Shown here in pieces: positions 23,257-32,045 of a stretch of DNA of 64,000 bases. The notes under the pieces were generated by a model that was given only the letters and a program-made list of their open reading frames with translations, ran no database searches and had not been told where the DNA came from. The stretch is from Bradyrhizobium canariense (GTDB taxonomy: Bacteria > Pseudomonadota > Alphaproteobacteria > Rhizobiales > Xanthobacteraceae). Location: positions 1 through 64,000 of the forward strand of contig NZ_VSST01000017.1 in the NCBI RefSeq assembly GCF_019402665.1. Direction: 5' to 3'. How positions within the stretch are numbered: position 1 is the stretch's first letter; each line of letters begins with the position of its first letter. Made by a program: the position numbers and the translations under genes.

Positions 23257-24975
23257 TTATTTCAGACTGTAAACGATGAGCGCGCCGTCGTCGCGAGGCA
23301 TGCTCTTGTAGACGCCGCCGAAGGTCGGCGCGTAGTCATCCGACGCCATGCCTCCGAAGCCGGCGACGACCGCGATGTACTGCTTACCATTGACGGCGTA
23401 GCTGATGATGCCGCCTTGGTGGCCGGTGCCGTCGCCGTGGCTCCACAATTCGGCACCGGAATCGGCATCGTAAGCATGGACCGTGCCGCGCGAGTCCGGG
23501 ACGAATACCAGATTGCCTCCAGTGGACAATACGCTTCCGAGCGGCGGCTCGGGGAAGCGCACTTCCCACTTCTTGGCGCCGGTGATGGGATCGCGCGCAT
23601 CCAGATGGCCATAGATCTCACCGCCGGGCGGCGGAGCGATCTTGAAGTCGGCTCCGATGTTGAGTTGGGCCTGAGGAGCAACGATCGGAGTCGTCTTCTG
23701 AACTTCGAGCGTCATGCACCATTCCTGGCCGAGCTTGTAATAGAGGCCTGTCTTCGGGTTATACGATCCGGAATTCCAGCTCACCCCACCAGATATGTGA
23801 GGGCACAATGGTTCGGAAGCCTTCCCGGCGGAGAAGTCGCGGCGACCGATTAGCTCACCCGTCTTGGGATCGATATCCTTGACGAAATTGCTGTTCTGCG
23901 TGATCCGCCATACGTTTTTGACGGCGAGGTTGCGGTCGTAAACGAAGATATATCCGCTCTTGTTCGGATGGACGATGTACTTCTGGCCATCGCGATCGAG
24001 CATCACAAACTCGCCGACCGCGCTATCAAAGTCCCAGGCGTCGTGAGGTAGCTCCTGATGATAGGACTTCAGCTTGCCGGTGTCGATATCGAGCGCAAGC
24101 ACTGAGGTGGTGTAGAGATTGTCTCCGGGACGCGCCCCTTGCGTCTTGTAATCGGCTCCCGACCAGTCGTAGAGCGGAGCCGGGTTTGCAGTCCCCCACA
24201 GAATTGTGTTTGTCTCGCCGTCGTAGGTGCCAGGCATCCAGCCGCCGCCGCCGCCGGTCCGCCACGAGTCATTGCCCCAGGTCTTTATGGCGTCGTCGGT
24301 GCCGGCAACCGTCAGGAATTCCCATTTCTTCTTGCCGGTTGCTGCATCAACACCGAAGATCGGACCCCGGCCCGGCCATTCGCCGCCTTGCGCGCCGATC
24401 ACCACTGTGCCCTTGGCGTAAAGCGGCGCTCCGGTGAAACCAACGGTCAGCTTTTGGGAATCGATCAGCTTGGTGTCCCACATGACCTTTCCGGTCTTCA
24501 TGTCGAGCGCGATGAGGCGGCCATCCATGGTTCCGACATAGACCTTCCCCTCGCCGATGGCGGCACCGCGATTATAGGGGGAGTGGGTCTGCCGCGCGAT
24601 CAGGGCCTCGTCCAACTCGGGGAAGTAAGACCAGATCACCTCACCGGTAGCGCCGTTCAGTGCAAACGTGCGGCTGTAGGACCCAGTGTAGTAGAGTACC
24701 CCGTCGGCCGCGAGAGGCATCGATTGCAGCCCTCGCGTGGAACGTCCCGGAATATGGATCCAGGCAACGCCCAGATTGCTTACGTTACTGGGATTGATCT
24801 GTGCTAGCGGGCTGTAGTGATACGACTTGTATGAGCCATGATAGGTCAGCCAATCGTTCTGACCGGCGGATTCAATCCGGGCCGTGTCCACGGATTGTGC
24901 AAACGCCCCTGACGCCATGAGCGTCACACCAATAACAACAACAGGGAAACAAGAATAACGCCACTGCTTCTTCAT
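23257..24975 (-). CDS. PQQ-dependent alcohol dehydrogenase (quinoprotein), lanthanide-type site
   Basis: The 572-residue protein has a signal peptide (VVVIGVTLMASGAFAQS) and an eight-bladed quinoprotein propeller with W-motifs such as DAATGKKKWEF and DADSGAELWSHG. Metal/PQQ ligands of methanol/ethanol dehydrogenases are present: Glu in QGGEWPGRG (near 199), Asn in GTANPAP (near 263), and the catalytic Asp in LALDIDTG (near 296) with a second Asp two residues on, the mark of lanthanide-dependent enzymes. The vicinal Cys-Cys that normally contacts PQQ is absent: the corresponding region reads SPYNRGAA. The substrate may be an alcohol or polyol. The ATG at 24975 has a GGAGG sequence. A longer frame from 25065 is unlikely. 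Confidence 0.92.
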   Translation of the reverse strand: MKKQWRYSCFPVVVIGVTLMASGAFAQSVDTARIESAGQNDWLTYHGSYKSYHYSPLAQINPSNVSNLGVAWIHIPGRSTRGLQSMPLAADGVLYYTGSYSRTFALNGATGEVIWSYFPELDEALIARQTHSPYNRGAAIGEGKVYVGTMDGRLIALDMKTGKVMWDTKLIDSQKLTVGFTGAPLYAKGTVVIGAQGGEWPGRGPIFGVDAATGKKKWEFLTVAGTDDAIKTWGNDSWRTGGGGGWMPGTYDGETNTILWGTANPAPLYDWSGADYKTQGARPGDNLYTTSVLALDIDTGKLKSYHQELPHDAWDFDSAVGEFVMLDRDGQKYIVHPNKSGYIFVYDRNLAVKNVWRITQNSNFVKDIDPKTGELIGRRDFSAGKASEPLCPHISGGVSWNSGSYNPKTGLYYKLGQEWCMTLEVQKTTPIVAPQAQLNIGADFKIAPPPGGEIYGHLDARDPITGAKKWEVRFPEPPLGSVLSTGGNLVFVPDSRGTVHAYDADSGAELWSHGDGTGHQGGIISYAVNGKQYIAVVAGFGGMASDDYAPTFGGVYKSMPRDDGALIVYSLK

Positions 24976-25262
24976 GTAGAGTTCCTCCCGCTTTTTTACA
25001 TTTGTGGACTGAGTAGCCGCCTCCGAGGAGTTTCGCCGTTCAATGCGGCGCTTCTTCGCCACCACATATCAGGTGCCGCACACTTCCTCTCGCTCTTCTC
25101 ACAAGTAGCTACGCTGACCGGACTGGCTCTGGTGCACCAACCCACTCGCAGAGTACGCGGGATCACGTCTTGTGCAACGATGGAATTCCCACGCGGCACG
25201 GCTAGTGAATGTCAGCGCCTCTTACCGAAGTCTACCCGTCTTGCGGCTGGGGAGCCGCCTCG

Positions 25263-25290
25263 GCGAAAAAAACCCCCGTTGAGCGGGGGA
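25263..25290 (-). terminator. Rho-independent terminator of the small secreted protein gene
   Basis: The minus strand reads CCCCCG, loop CTCAA, CGGGGG (as CCCCCGCTCAACGGGGG in two halves), followed by seven T. It lies about 40 bases past the stop of 25328-25630. Confidence 0.85.
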
Positions 25291-25327
25291 GTACCAGGTC
25301 AGCACTTTTACCGGCGCGATTGGATCG

Positions 25328-25630
25328 CTAGCAGTCGGGCATTCCTGCTGGGCGCGAGGAAGCATTGGCATTGGCGCTCGTACCGGAAGAAGCAGCGGAA
25401 GAAGTGCCAGAGCTTGACCCAGGTGATGTTGTTGAGCCGATAGTGGTATTTCCGGATGGTCCAGTTGCGGTGGCGCCGCTTACGTCCCGAACCACCTTAT
25501 TAGCCACGTCCCAGCATTGTTTGAGATCGTGACCACTCGACCCACCCGTCGAAGTTCCTTGAGCGTTTGCGAATGCACCGATAGCCAACAATGCGGCGCT
25601 GATCGGCACTCCTAGATAAATCTTCCTCAT
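25328..25630 (-). CDS. Small secreted hypothetical protein
   Basis: The 100-residue product has a signal peptide (MRKIYLGVPISAALLAIGAFANA), a short conserved core (GGSSGHDLKQCWDVANKVVR) and a long Ser/Gly/Thr-rich tail ending RPAGMPDC. The two cysteines, one in the core and one at the very C-terminus, could form a disulfide. Such proteins occur across Bradyrhizobium without known role. The ATG is set by AGAGGAG. A strong terminator follows, so it is a single-gene unit. Confidence 0.75.
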   Translation of the reverse strand: MRKIYLGVPISAALLAIGAFANAQGTSTGGSSGHDLKQCWDVANKVVRDVSGATATGPSGNTTIGSTTSPGSSSGTSSAASSGTSANANASSRPAGMPDC

Positions 25631-26662
25631 TGATGGAATCTCCTCTTGTATGCCGGCAAGAGTGCCGACGCCTCTTAATGCGGGTGCAACATCCAACGTT
25701 CCCTCCAGATGCAAGCATCAAGCGAGCAACGAACTTGTCGCGCGGCACACCACATTAGCGACTTCGAGGAACTCGCGGCATGGAGCACATTTACCTGGAC
25801 GTGGCGGACGCTTTGTTGCGCCCAGGAGGAGGCTCGCGGAGCGTTCTCGAGTGCTTCTGTCGATAATCCCCAAACTTCGGAAGTTAGAGGATATCCACTC
25901 CTCCAAACTGTGGGCGCTAAACCCTCTCGAAGATGTTCACTTTTCGCAAGCCTTGGACGGTTCTAGAAATAAGCTACGGTAATGAACTACGGTAACTCGG
26001 CCAAATCGCAATACGTGATGCCACTATGGGCATCCGCCGGCAAGGATGTGAACCTCTTCGTCCTGCTGGGCTCTCGCGACTTCGACAGGCATAGTGTCCT
26101 TTTCGCACGCCTCGCGCCGCTCAACTGCGAATACTTTCTGCACACGCCGGTTTCAATTGCTAGCTTCTAAAATCGTCCTTGCAGTCGCTCTTCGTCGCGT
26201 TCGTGCTCGGAAGGTCGATCCCTCGCGGATTTAAGAGAGCTGCCATCCTGCACGCAGGATGCAAGTGCAATCAAGATTTCAGGCCTCGCTCGGCGTCACC
26301 GATCTCGCAATTTCGCCGACGTGAACGGGCGGGGGAGCAGTTGGATCATCGCGGCCAGCTGGGCTCAGGCCATGGCATGTAAAGACGCAGCCCTGCGGAG
26401 AAAGGGCATCGATGAGCTGCAGCGGCGCCCTCTCATGCTGTGACATACCGGCCGGCACGATCAAGACCTACAAGGCCGGCACGTAGGGCAGGGGTTCCGG
26501 CTAATCGTAGAAGCACGGTCCGGCCTTGCAGAGCTTGGGAGCTAGTTAGACGGGCAGCCGAAGCCAAAGGTCGTTGCTAGACAGCATACCGGCCGGCGTG
26601 GCTATCTCCAAATCGACGACGCGAAATGAGCCGGGCTGATCATCATGCAGGTAACGAAGATG
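25631..26662. other. One-kilobase interval with no recognisable gene
   Basis: Frames are short and not protein-like. Near 26455 a scrap reading IKTYKAG resembles the end of the PepSY-type protein at 45800, which hints at decayed coding sequence. No RNA gene or strong hairpin was found. Confidence 0.4.
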
Positions 26663-26881
26663 TCAGACCGGGCCAAGTTCTGGTGTAATGGCGAAGTCAT
26701 CTAAGGCACTCGCGACGTATCGAACGGCATCGCGATGTGCTATCGGCGCGGAGAACATCGTGTCGATCAGCGTGGCGAGGCTCATACCTTCCTGGAGCAT
26801 GGTTCGCGCGACTTCGTCTCCGTGGACGAGCCTAAGGGCCGATATGAGGGCCGCGATAGCGTCAGGGTTCTTTAGAGACAC
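26663..26881 (-). CDS. Small hypothetical protein (72 aa)
   Basis: The product (MSLKNPDAIAALISALRLVH, GDEVARTMLQEGMSLATLID onward) is predicted to be all-helical, with a hydrophobic face and no membrane segment. Codon use is normal for the window. It is not recognised. It lies 90 bases downstream of the RlpA-like gene on the same strand, so co-transcription is possible. Confidence 0.5.
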   Translation of the reverse strand: MSLKNPDAIAALISALRLVHGDEVARTMLQEGMSLATLIDTMFSAPIAHRDAVRYVASALDDFAITPELGPV

Positions 26882-26970
26882 GGCAAATTCGTTTCAGGCC
26901 AAAAGCCGGACTATTGACGTACGGGCGCGTGGGCGGCGGTTGCGTGCTTTCGCAGGGCAATGCACGTCTG

Positions 26971-27483
26971 CTACAACACCTCAGCACGAACTTGAGCAAC
27001 GCCACGATTTGTAATCCCCAAGCTGCGCGCGGCCGCCAGCGAGAGGTCGAGGACGCGGCCACGGACCCATGGTCCTCGGTCGGTGATACGAACGACCACC
27101 GACTTATTCGTCTCAAGATCAGTGACGCGGACTCTCGTGCCGAACGGCAGACGGCGGTGCGCCGCGGTTAGTAGATTCCGATCAAACGATGAACCGCTCG
27201 CTGTCTTGCCTTTGGAATAGGAATAGTAGGAGGCTTTTCCGGAAATGAATCGATTGAAGGATTGAGCCCCTGAACGATCTTTCAAGGGCTCTTGTCCGTT
27301 CGGAGACCGCGCTTGCGGCTCCTCCTTCTTTGTCTGATCGAGTCCTTCAGGAGCGGGCTCCGCGTGAGCCTTTGGAACGATGGACCATCTGTCATTGAAT
27401 GTTTGCCCGACGGCAGGGGTTGCGTGAAGCCCCGTCCAAGTTGAGACCGCTGCAATCATTATCATTCCAGAAAGCGGACGCAT
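26971..27483 (-). CDS. rlpA: RlpA-like lytic transglycosylase / double-psi beta-barrel protein
   Basis: The 170-residue protein has a signal-like N-terminus (MIMIAAVSTWTGLHATPAVG) and a charged linker. A C-terminal double-psi beta-barrel (residues about 80-165) carries SGKASYYS, GKTASGSSFDRNLLTAAHRR, LPFGTRVRVTDLETNKSVVV and ITDRGPWVRGRVLDLSLAAA. This is the RlpA signature, a periplasmic protein that binds or cleaves naked glycan strands at septa. The SPOR domain of classical RlpA is absent, as in many short rhizobial members. Start at 27483 (ATG). Confidence 0.88.
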   Translation of the reverse strand: MRPLSGMIMIAAVSTWTGLHATPAVGQTFNDRWSIVPKAHAEPAPEGLDQTKKEEPQARSPNGQEPLKDRSGAQSFNRFISGKASYYSYSKGKTASGSSFDRNLLTAAHRRLPFGTRVRVTDLETNKSVVVRITDRGPWVRGRVLDLSLAAARSLGITNRGVAQVRAEVL

Positions 27484-27837
27484 GATCGACCTCGCTACAA
27501 ATCACAAAACAGAGAAACAATGCAAACTCATAACGCACGTTCCGGCACATCCCCGATTCATATGTAGAAAGGTGATGTACTACCCATGGCGGAACGTAGA
27601 CGCAGCGCAGCAAGCAGATAGCTCGCTGCAACGCACCACGTTAACGGCATCAGTTCTAGAGCTCTCTGGCGAAGCGAGCGTCAACACCGCCTGTACGTGC
27701 AGGGATTCAATCAGTGGCGTGAATGTCTTCGCCCTGATTATAGACACGAGGAGGACATTGAACGGACCGCCACAGTTTGGTGGGGCGAGAGGCCGCGACC
27801 CACCTAAGACGCTCCGTACGTTGCCTGCCATGGCTCG
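27484..27837. other. Upstream region of the RlpA-like gene; no gene seen
   Basis: No recognisable coding sequence. The ISL3 transposase remnant begins at its right edge. Confidence 0.35.
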
Positions 27838-27839
27838 AT

Positions 27840-28380
27840 GTTCAGTGGGCCGCTGGTCACTATAATGGCGCCGACCTGTGGGGTTGCCTCAAGGCGCAGG
27901 GATTTAGCCCGGTGCGAATCGTTGCCGAATGGGGACACGCCGTTGGCGTGCCGAAATGTCCAATGCTCAGAGCCTGCAGCGCGTACCGTCCGCGAGACCT
28001 ATCGCGCGCTGATGACCAATGGCCGCGATACGCTATCAAAGTCAGAGACCGTCACTATTGCGGCAATTGAGCAAGGCATTCCTCTCCTGGTGGAAGCTCG
28101 AGAAATCATAGCCGGTTTCCGTGCGATGATCCGCAAGAAGGCTCACGGAGAGCTTGAATCATCGTTGGAACGAGCATGCGCAAGCCTAGTCGTGTCTTTC
28201 GCCAACGGCGTCATCAAGGACAAGGCCCCCGTCAGCGCAGCGATTTCCGACGTCCTGGTCCAACGGAGAGACCGAAGACCAGATCGCCAAACTCCAAACT
28301 GGGTTAAGCCCCAATGCCGGGGCATGGAAGGAGTAAAGCTTCCAGCCGCGCTGGCGCTGCTGCTGCGAGCGGATTTGCGC
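27840..28380 (+). pseudogene. ISL3-family transposase remnant (C-terminal half, frameshifted)
   Basis: Pieces of an ISL3-type transposase follow in order across frames: HYNGADLWGCLKAQGFSPVR, then after a frameshift LMTNGRDTLSKSETVTIAAI, EQGIPLLVEAREIIAGFRAM and IRKKAHGELESSLERACASL. A second shift gives SWSNGETEDQIAKL, where the family has SWSNGQTEGQI with the catalytic Glu, and a third gives RGMEGVKLPAALALLL. The N-terminal half with the zinc finger and first Asp is missing. No terminal inverted repeats were found. Confidence 0.75.
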
Positions 28381-28650
28381 GGCCTCAGGCGGAAGGGACC
28401 GCGATGGATGCTCGTGGCGCTTCAGACCGCTGGAATTTTGAACGAGATGTTCAATTGGTTCAGAGAGGTGGCCAAACATTGGCCGGAGAGACGCAGATCA
28501 CTAGAAGTAGTGGCGTAGACGGCACATCCAAATTGACTTTCATTGAGGCGATTAAGCCTAACGGTTCAATCTCAAAACAGAGACGGCAACCACTTCGTTC
28601 TCGCGGTATTGAACAGGCCGTGTGACACCTTTTGGGGCGGGGAACGGGCT

Positions 28651-29844
28651 TTGGAAAAAGACAACGCAGTCAAACCGATCAGGTTTGGCCAACGAAAAGT
28701 CGTGCCTCGCATCTGCGTGGCTGACTCGAAGAAACACATTCGATCTTTTCTTTGTGAAGCGCTTCAAGAACTCGGATTCGCCGTCTGTGAATGCGCTCAC
28801 TCAGCCGAAGTAACCGGAGTAATCAACGCCGACATTCCTGATCTGCTTCTGCTCGGGTTTGCTGGCGAGGGCATGGAAGCGGTCCGTGTTTTGGAGCGAC
28901 TCGCGGGCGAGCGCTTTGGTGGCCGGGTGCTCTTGTTCGGGCCTCCTCATTCGCAAGCGTTGCTGGCATTGGCGACGCTCGGAGCCCAACTCGGCCTGCA
29001 TATGCTTCCCGTCCTCACCACGCCGTTTGGGGAGCTAGAGCTGCAGGCGAGCCTTGCTGACTTTGTGCCCTTGCCACCGCCGCGCCCCGGGCTCGACGCG
29101 GCAGAGGCGCTCCATAACAGCTGGCTTGAACTCTGGTATCAGCCCAAGATAAACACCCACTCTCTGCGCGTGGGCGGTGCCGAAGCACTCGTCCGCATCA
29201 GACACCCTCATTGGGGTATGGTCTCTCCCAGCTGTTTCAAACCGGACGACAGAGACCCGCATTACGCAGCTTTGTCGGAATTCCTTATCAACCAAGCGGT
29301 GGCGGACTGGCACTGCTTCGTTTCGGAATGCGGGCCAATTGAACTTGCTATCAATCTGCCGCTTTCGTTTCTCATAAGCGACGGTGCACTTACGACGATT
29401 GAGAAGCTTCTTCCTAGACATCCGGCCCTTCCGGGGCTGATTATCGAAATCAATGGCACGGAGCTTCTGCGTGACTTCAGGCTCGCAAGGGATGCCGCGC
29501 ATTCGCTAAAGTTCCACAATGTTGGCCTTTCCGTTGATGGGCTAGGTGCAGAATGGCCCTCGCTCCTCGGCCAGGAGGAGTGGCCATTTTTTGAGCTAAA
29601 GGTTGATCGAAAGTTTATCGATGGGTGCGCAGGTGACGGGCTAAAGCGCGCGGCTTGCAGGAGGATTTTAAAAATGTCCGAAGGCAAGACGCGAACGGTC
29701 GCGAAAGGGGCGGAAACAAGAGCCGATTTCCTGGCGGTCAGGGAATTGGGTTTCGACATGGCCCAAGGTTGTTATGTTGGCAAACCAATGAACCGCAGGA
29801 AATTTGCGCGGCATATCGCCAATACTCGGTTTACGACGGGCTGA
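28651..29844 (+). CDS. EAL-domain protein with receiver-like N-terminus, degenerate catalytic site
   Basis: From TTG 28651 the product has about 397 residues; an ATG at 28543 would add 36 that overlap the ISL3 relic. Residues about 15-130 look like a receiver (VPRICVADSKKHIRSFLCEA) lacking a clear phosphoacceptor. The EAL domain follows: GGAEALVRIRHP keeps EAL, AINLPLSFL and LIIEINGTELL are present. However, the DDFG motif reads SVDGLG (first Asp lost) and the EGVE motif reads AKGAET (first Glu to Lys). Both positions bind catalytic metals in c-di-GMP phosphodiesterases, so the domain is probably a sensor or scaffold rather than an enzyme. Confidence 0.8.
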   Translation: MEKDNAVKPIRFGQRKVVPRICVADSKKHIRSFLCEALQELGFAVCECAHSAEVTGVINADIPDLLLLGFAGEGMEAVRVLERLAGERFGGRVLLFGPPHSQALLALATLGAQLGLHMLPVLTTPFGELELQASLADFVPLPPPRPGLDAAEALHNSWLELWYQPKINTHSLRVGGAEALVRIRHPHWGMVSPSCFKPDDRDPHYAALSEFLINQAVADWHCFVSECGPIELAINLPLSFLISDGALTTIEKLLPRHPALPGLIIEINGTELLRDFRLARDAAHSLKFHNVGLSVDGLGAEWPSLLGQEEWPFFELKVDRKFIDGCAGDGLKRAACRRILKMSEGKTRTVAKGAETRADFLAVRELGFDMAQGCYVGKPMNRRKFARHIANTRFTTG

Positions 29845-29922
29845 CGAGCTTGCACCAAAGAATAACACTGCGGGTGCGTTGGCACTCGGCGTCCCTGAAG
29901 CGAGTTGCTGGCGAGAATGGCA

Positions 29923-30030
29923 GGGGTTGCCGAGGTTCTGGCTGTGGACCTGCGTCGTGACACTTCCCGGTCCGCCGTTTGGGGAAGCTGGCTCGCTCGA
30001 CGAAGCCAAGGGCCGCTTGCCGCCCATTGT
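29923..30030 (+). pseudogene. Fragment of the 99-aa protein encoded at 32046
   Basis: The frame encodes RFWLWTCVVTLPGPPFGEAG and SLDEAKGR, matching residues 33-61 of the intact protein at 32046-32345 with high nucleotide identity (GGTCCGCCGTTTGGGGAAGC against GGTCCGCCGTTCGGGGAAGC). Both sides diverge at once. It is a partial duplication or remnant of a second gene copy. Confidence 0.7.
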
Positions 30031-30248
30031 GTACCGACGGGGAGGCGCATACCCGCATCAAGTACATTGCAGATCATCATTTCTAGTGACGTGCTGTGCA
30101 TGAGCGCCACTTCCTATTAAAGCAGTTGTGGCTGGTCAAAGCTCCTGAGACATGGCCGGAATTCGAATGGGCTCGCCGCGGTAAACTGTGACAGTTCGAA
30201 CTATTCTGTTTCCAGAAGATTCAGCTCTAATGAGCAAAACTGGAGCTT

Positions 30249-30488
30249 ATGGACAATCAACGGACTGCGTCACGAGAGAAGGTTCTAAAGCCCGGAATGA
30301 TCGAATTCGGGATTAATGCAGTACCGTGCATGGTCCGCAACGTCTCTGAAACTGGGGCGTCTCTCAACGTGACCAGCGCATTCGGCATTCCGGACTTTTT
30401 CACGCTGGTTTTGACCTTGGAAGGTCAGCGCCGTTCAGCTCGGATCATCTGGCGCAAAGACATGCAGATCGGCATCGCGTTCGAGTAA
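30249..30488 (+). CDS. PilZ-domain protein
   Basis: The 79-residue product is essentially one PilZ domain: ASREKVLKPGMIEF (a single Arg where RxxxR is usual), a NVSETGASLNV strand (D/NxSxxG motif) and SARIIWRKDMQIGIAFE. The second Arg of RxxxR is replaced (REKVLK), so c-di-GMP affinity may be weak. Short PilZ proteins of this type are abundant in Bradyrhizobium. It is a single gene between two pseudogenes. Confidence 0.85.
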   Translation: MDNQRTASREKVLKPGMIEFGINAVPCMVRNVSETGASLNVTSAFGIPDFFTLVLTLEGQRRSARIIWRKDMQIGIAFE

Positions 30489-30526
30489 GCCCTCTAAACC
30501 ACGAGCGCCGCAAATGCTCGCCCCGA

Positions 30527-30890
30527 TCAAAGCTCGCGCTCCGTTGCGGGATGCATCCGGCTCTTCACCTTGACCCAATGCTTCTCGACACAAGTCGGGA
30601 CCGATTTCGCCACGCTCAAGGGGCGCCCGGCGGGCGCGCTAGCAGCCGCTGTAAATTTGTTTCGCAGATACAGTGGCAGGTCGCGTGGGCCGTCCCCGTC
30701 TACCGCCAACACGAAGGCTCAAAGCTGAGCCTCGCTGTTGTGCTTGCGAGAGTGCAGGGCGTTGAAATCGGAAGCGTCGTCGTCGACGCCAAGCACCACC
30801 TCCTCACCTCGACGACGAAGTGCTTCTGGTGGTTCTTCAGAGCGGCCGCGGCAATCCATGGGTAACGCTCGGTCCAATCCGTGCCATGCG
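30527..30890 (-). pseudogene. ATP-dependent DNA ligase (LigD-type) remnant
   Basis: Minus-strand frames give, in order, GTDWTERYPWIAAAALKNHQ KHFVVE, then (shifted) GEEVVLGVDDDASDFNALHS and RKHNSEAQL, a TGA, then VLAVDGDGPRDLPL, a gap, and KHWVKVKSRMHPATERE. These are the adenylation-domain strands of LigD-like ATP-dependent ligases (FDGEAVVLGVDG-SDFNALHS-KHD-EVQLYAFDILALDGDDLR, then SKHWVKVKNR-HPA). The adenylated Lys region and the whole C-terminal OB domain are missing. Several frameshifts and a stop show it is dead. Confidence 0.75.
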
Positions 30891-31002
30891 CGATAGCAGC
30901 CGGCACGCGTTTGTCCGCGGATACGTCCTGCTCTCTTGCGAGGCAGCAAAGGATGGGGAACGGCGGATGCGCTCGCTCTAACGCAAGCTGGCGATTTTAA
31001 AG

Positions 31003-31080
31003 CATAGGGTCGCTATTAATTAAAATATAGAAACGAAAAAGAAATTAAATGTTGATAAATATTTGAAATTGAATAATTTG
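31003..31080. other. AT-rich patch
   Basis: About 75 bases of very AT-rich sequence (ATTAATTAAAATATAG onward) stand out in a GC-rich window. Such patches usually mark promoter regions, H-NS-type binding sites or insertion scars. No gene begins directly after it. Confidence 0.4.
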
Positions 31081-31118
31081 AGAGTGCCTGGCGCCGGACG
31101 AACGCGTCTGGCTACCGA

Positions 31119-31174
31119 GAAACGGCTCCCGCATCCCGCCCCTGCTTACGCCATGAGGTGTGAGGGGCCGTTTC
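31119..31174. repeat. Long hairpin with GAAACGGC arms
   Basis: GAAACGGC at 31119 pairs with GCCGTTTC at 31167-31174, and inner CCCCT/AGGGG arms extend the stem. The arms are followed by TTGG rather than a T-run, so it is either a weak terminator or a structured RNA element. Confidence 0.4.
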
Positions 31175-31228
31175 TTGGCCGATGCTGAGGCGGATCATGC
31201 TACGCATGGCTGACTTGTTTCTCGTCCT

Positions 31229-31288
31229 ATGACAGCAGCGGTGTTACTGGTTGAAATCGCAATTTTTATTGTTCTCGTGATGCTTTAA
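31229..31288 (+). CDS. Possible 19-aa hydrophobic peptide
   Basis: The frame reads MTAAVLLVEIAIFIVLVML and stops at TAA. It is almost entirely hydrophobic. An 11-codon frame (ATG 31198, MLRMADLFLVL) ends in TATGA overlapping its start, which would allow coupled translation. Alternatively both are halves of one frameshifted membrane peptide. A hairpin followed by TTTTT comes after it. Confidence 0.25.
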   Translation: MTAAVLLVEIAIFIVLVML

Positions 31289-31353
31289 CTGACGCGAGAA
31301 ACTGAAAGTAGATGAGAAGCGGCACGCGATCGCGCATGATCGTCTCAGTCAGC

Positions 31354-31385
31354 TCGCCGCCCGTCGTACGGTCGGCGGGTTTTTA
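31354..31385 (+). terminator. Putative terminator
   Basis: GCCGCC and GGCGG arms flank a CGTCGTACGGT loop region, followed by GTTTTTAT. Stem strength is moderate. It would end any transcript covering the 19-aa peptide frame. Confidence 0.45.
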
Positions 31386-31861
31386 TGTTGTGGAAGTGGA
31401 AAAATGACCCGCCGGTCACACCGGCCTTTTCGTCATTGCTCACGAGCTTGGGCCGCATGCCCGCCAGTTTCATGTAAGCAAGCCGTCGCCAGATCAGGTT
31501 CACAAGGGCTGTGAGTGCATTTAGCCGCTCGAGGCGGACTTCAGCGCGGGTGCAAAGCGTTCGGAGAATGTTGCGGCCTTGCCATCCCGGGCTGCAGAAA
31601 GGGCCGCCGAGATAATCGTTGAACACCCCACGAATGCGATCGGCAGTAAGGCCGCACCGAAAATAGTTTCCGCATATTACCCTCCTCGAGAGGACGTCAA
31701 TGCCGTTCAGTTTTGGAGGGCGTTGTTTCAGCGTCATTCCGTGTGAGGCTCGAAACGGTTTCGTGCACGCGGTCGTGACGCAAGCTGGAGTTACGGCGGC
31801 AGGACCTGCGTTGTGCGCCGCGCAACAACATATGCTCCGAAAAGACCGATGGCGGAGAGAC

Positions 31862-31930
31862 GGCCCCGGCTTCAGGGTTGGCTCTTGAGGTACGCCGGGG
31901 CCGCACCGCCAGCTTGGGCGAGCTAGCGAG
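31862..31930 (+). repeat. GC-rich hairpin repeat, copy 1
   Basis: GGCCCCGGCTTCAGGG, a spacer, then CGCCGGGGCCGCACCGCCAG and CTTGGGCGAGCTAGC. The CCCCGGC/GCCGGGG arms form a hairpin. Near-identical elements occur at 32447, 33829 and 35271, with more distant ones at 44077 and 57641. Confidence 0.7.
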
Positions 31931-32045
31931 ACAGCAACGGCGCCGTGAGGACACGGGTTCCTCGCCGCGCAGGTCAGGCGAGGTTTAATTGGCACAATGT
32001 AATCCGCCGCGCTTTATTTTCGTTTCTACCCTGCGGCAAGCCACA

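Noticed and set aside
22807..23853. 348-codon plus-strand frame across cytochrome c and dehydrogenase genes
   Set aside because: Antisense to two well-supported genes and without any family likeness.
31119..31174. Hairpin as a strong rho-independent terminator
   Set aside because: Stem is good but the following bases are TTGG, not a T-run; kept only as a structural repeat.
31345..31995. 216-codon minus-strand frame in the decayed region
   Set aside because: The middle (RRVICGNYFRCGLTADRIRG, NALTALVNLIWRRLAYMKLA) is mildly protein-like, but the frame runs through a hairpin repeat and a terminator and matches no family I know.
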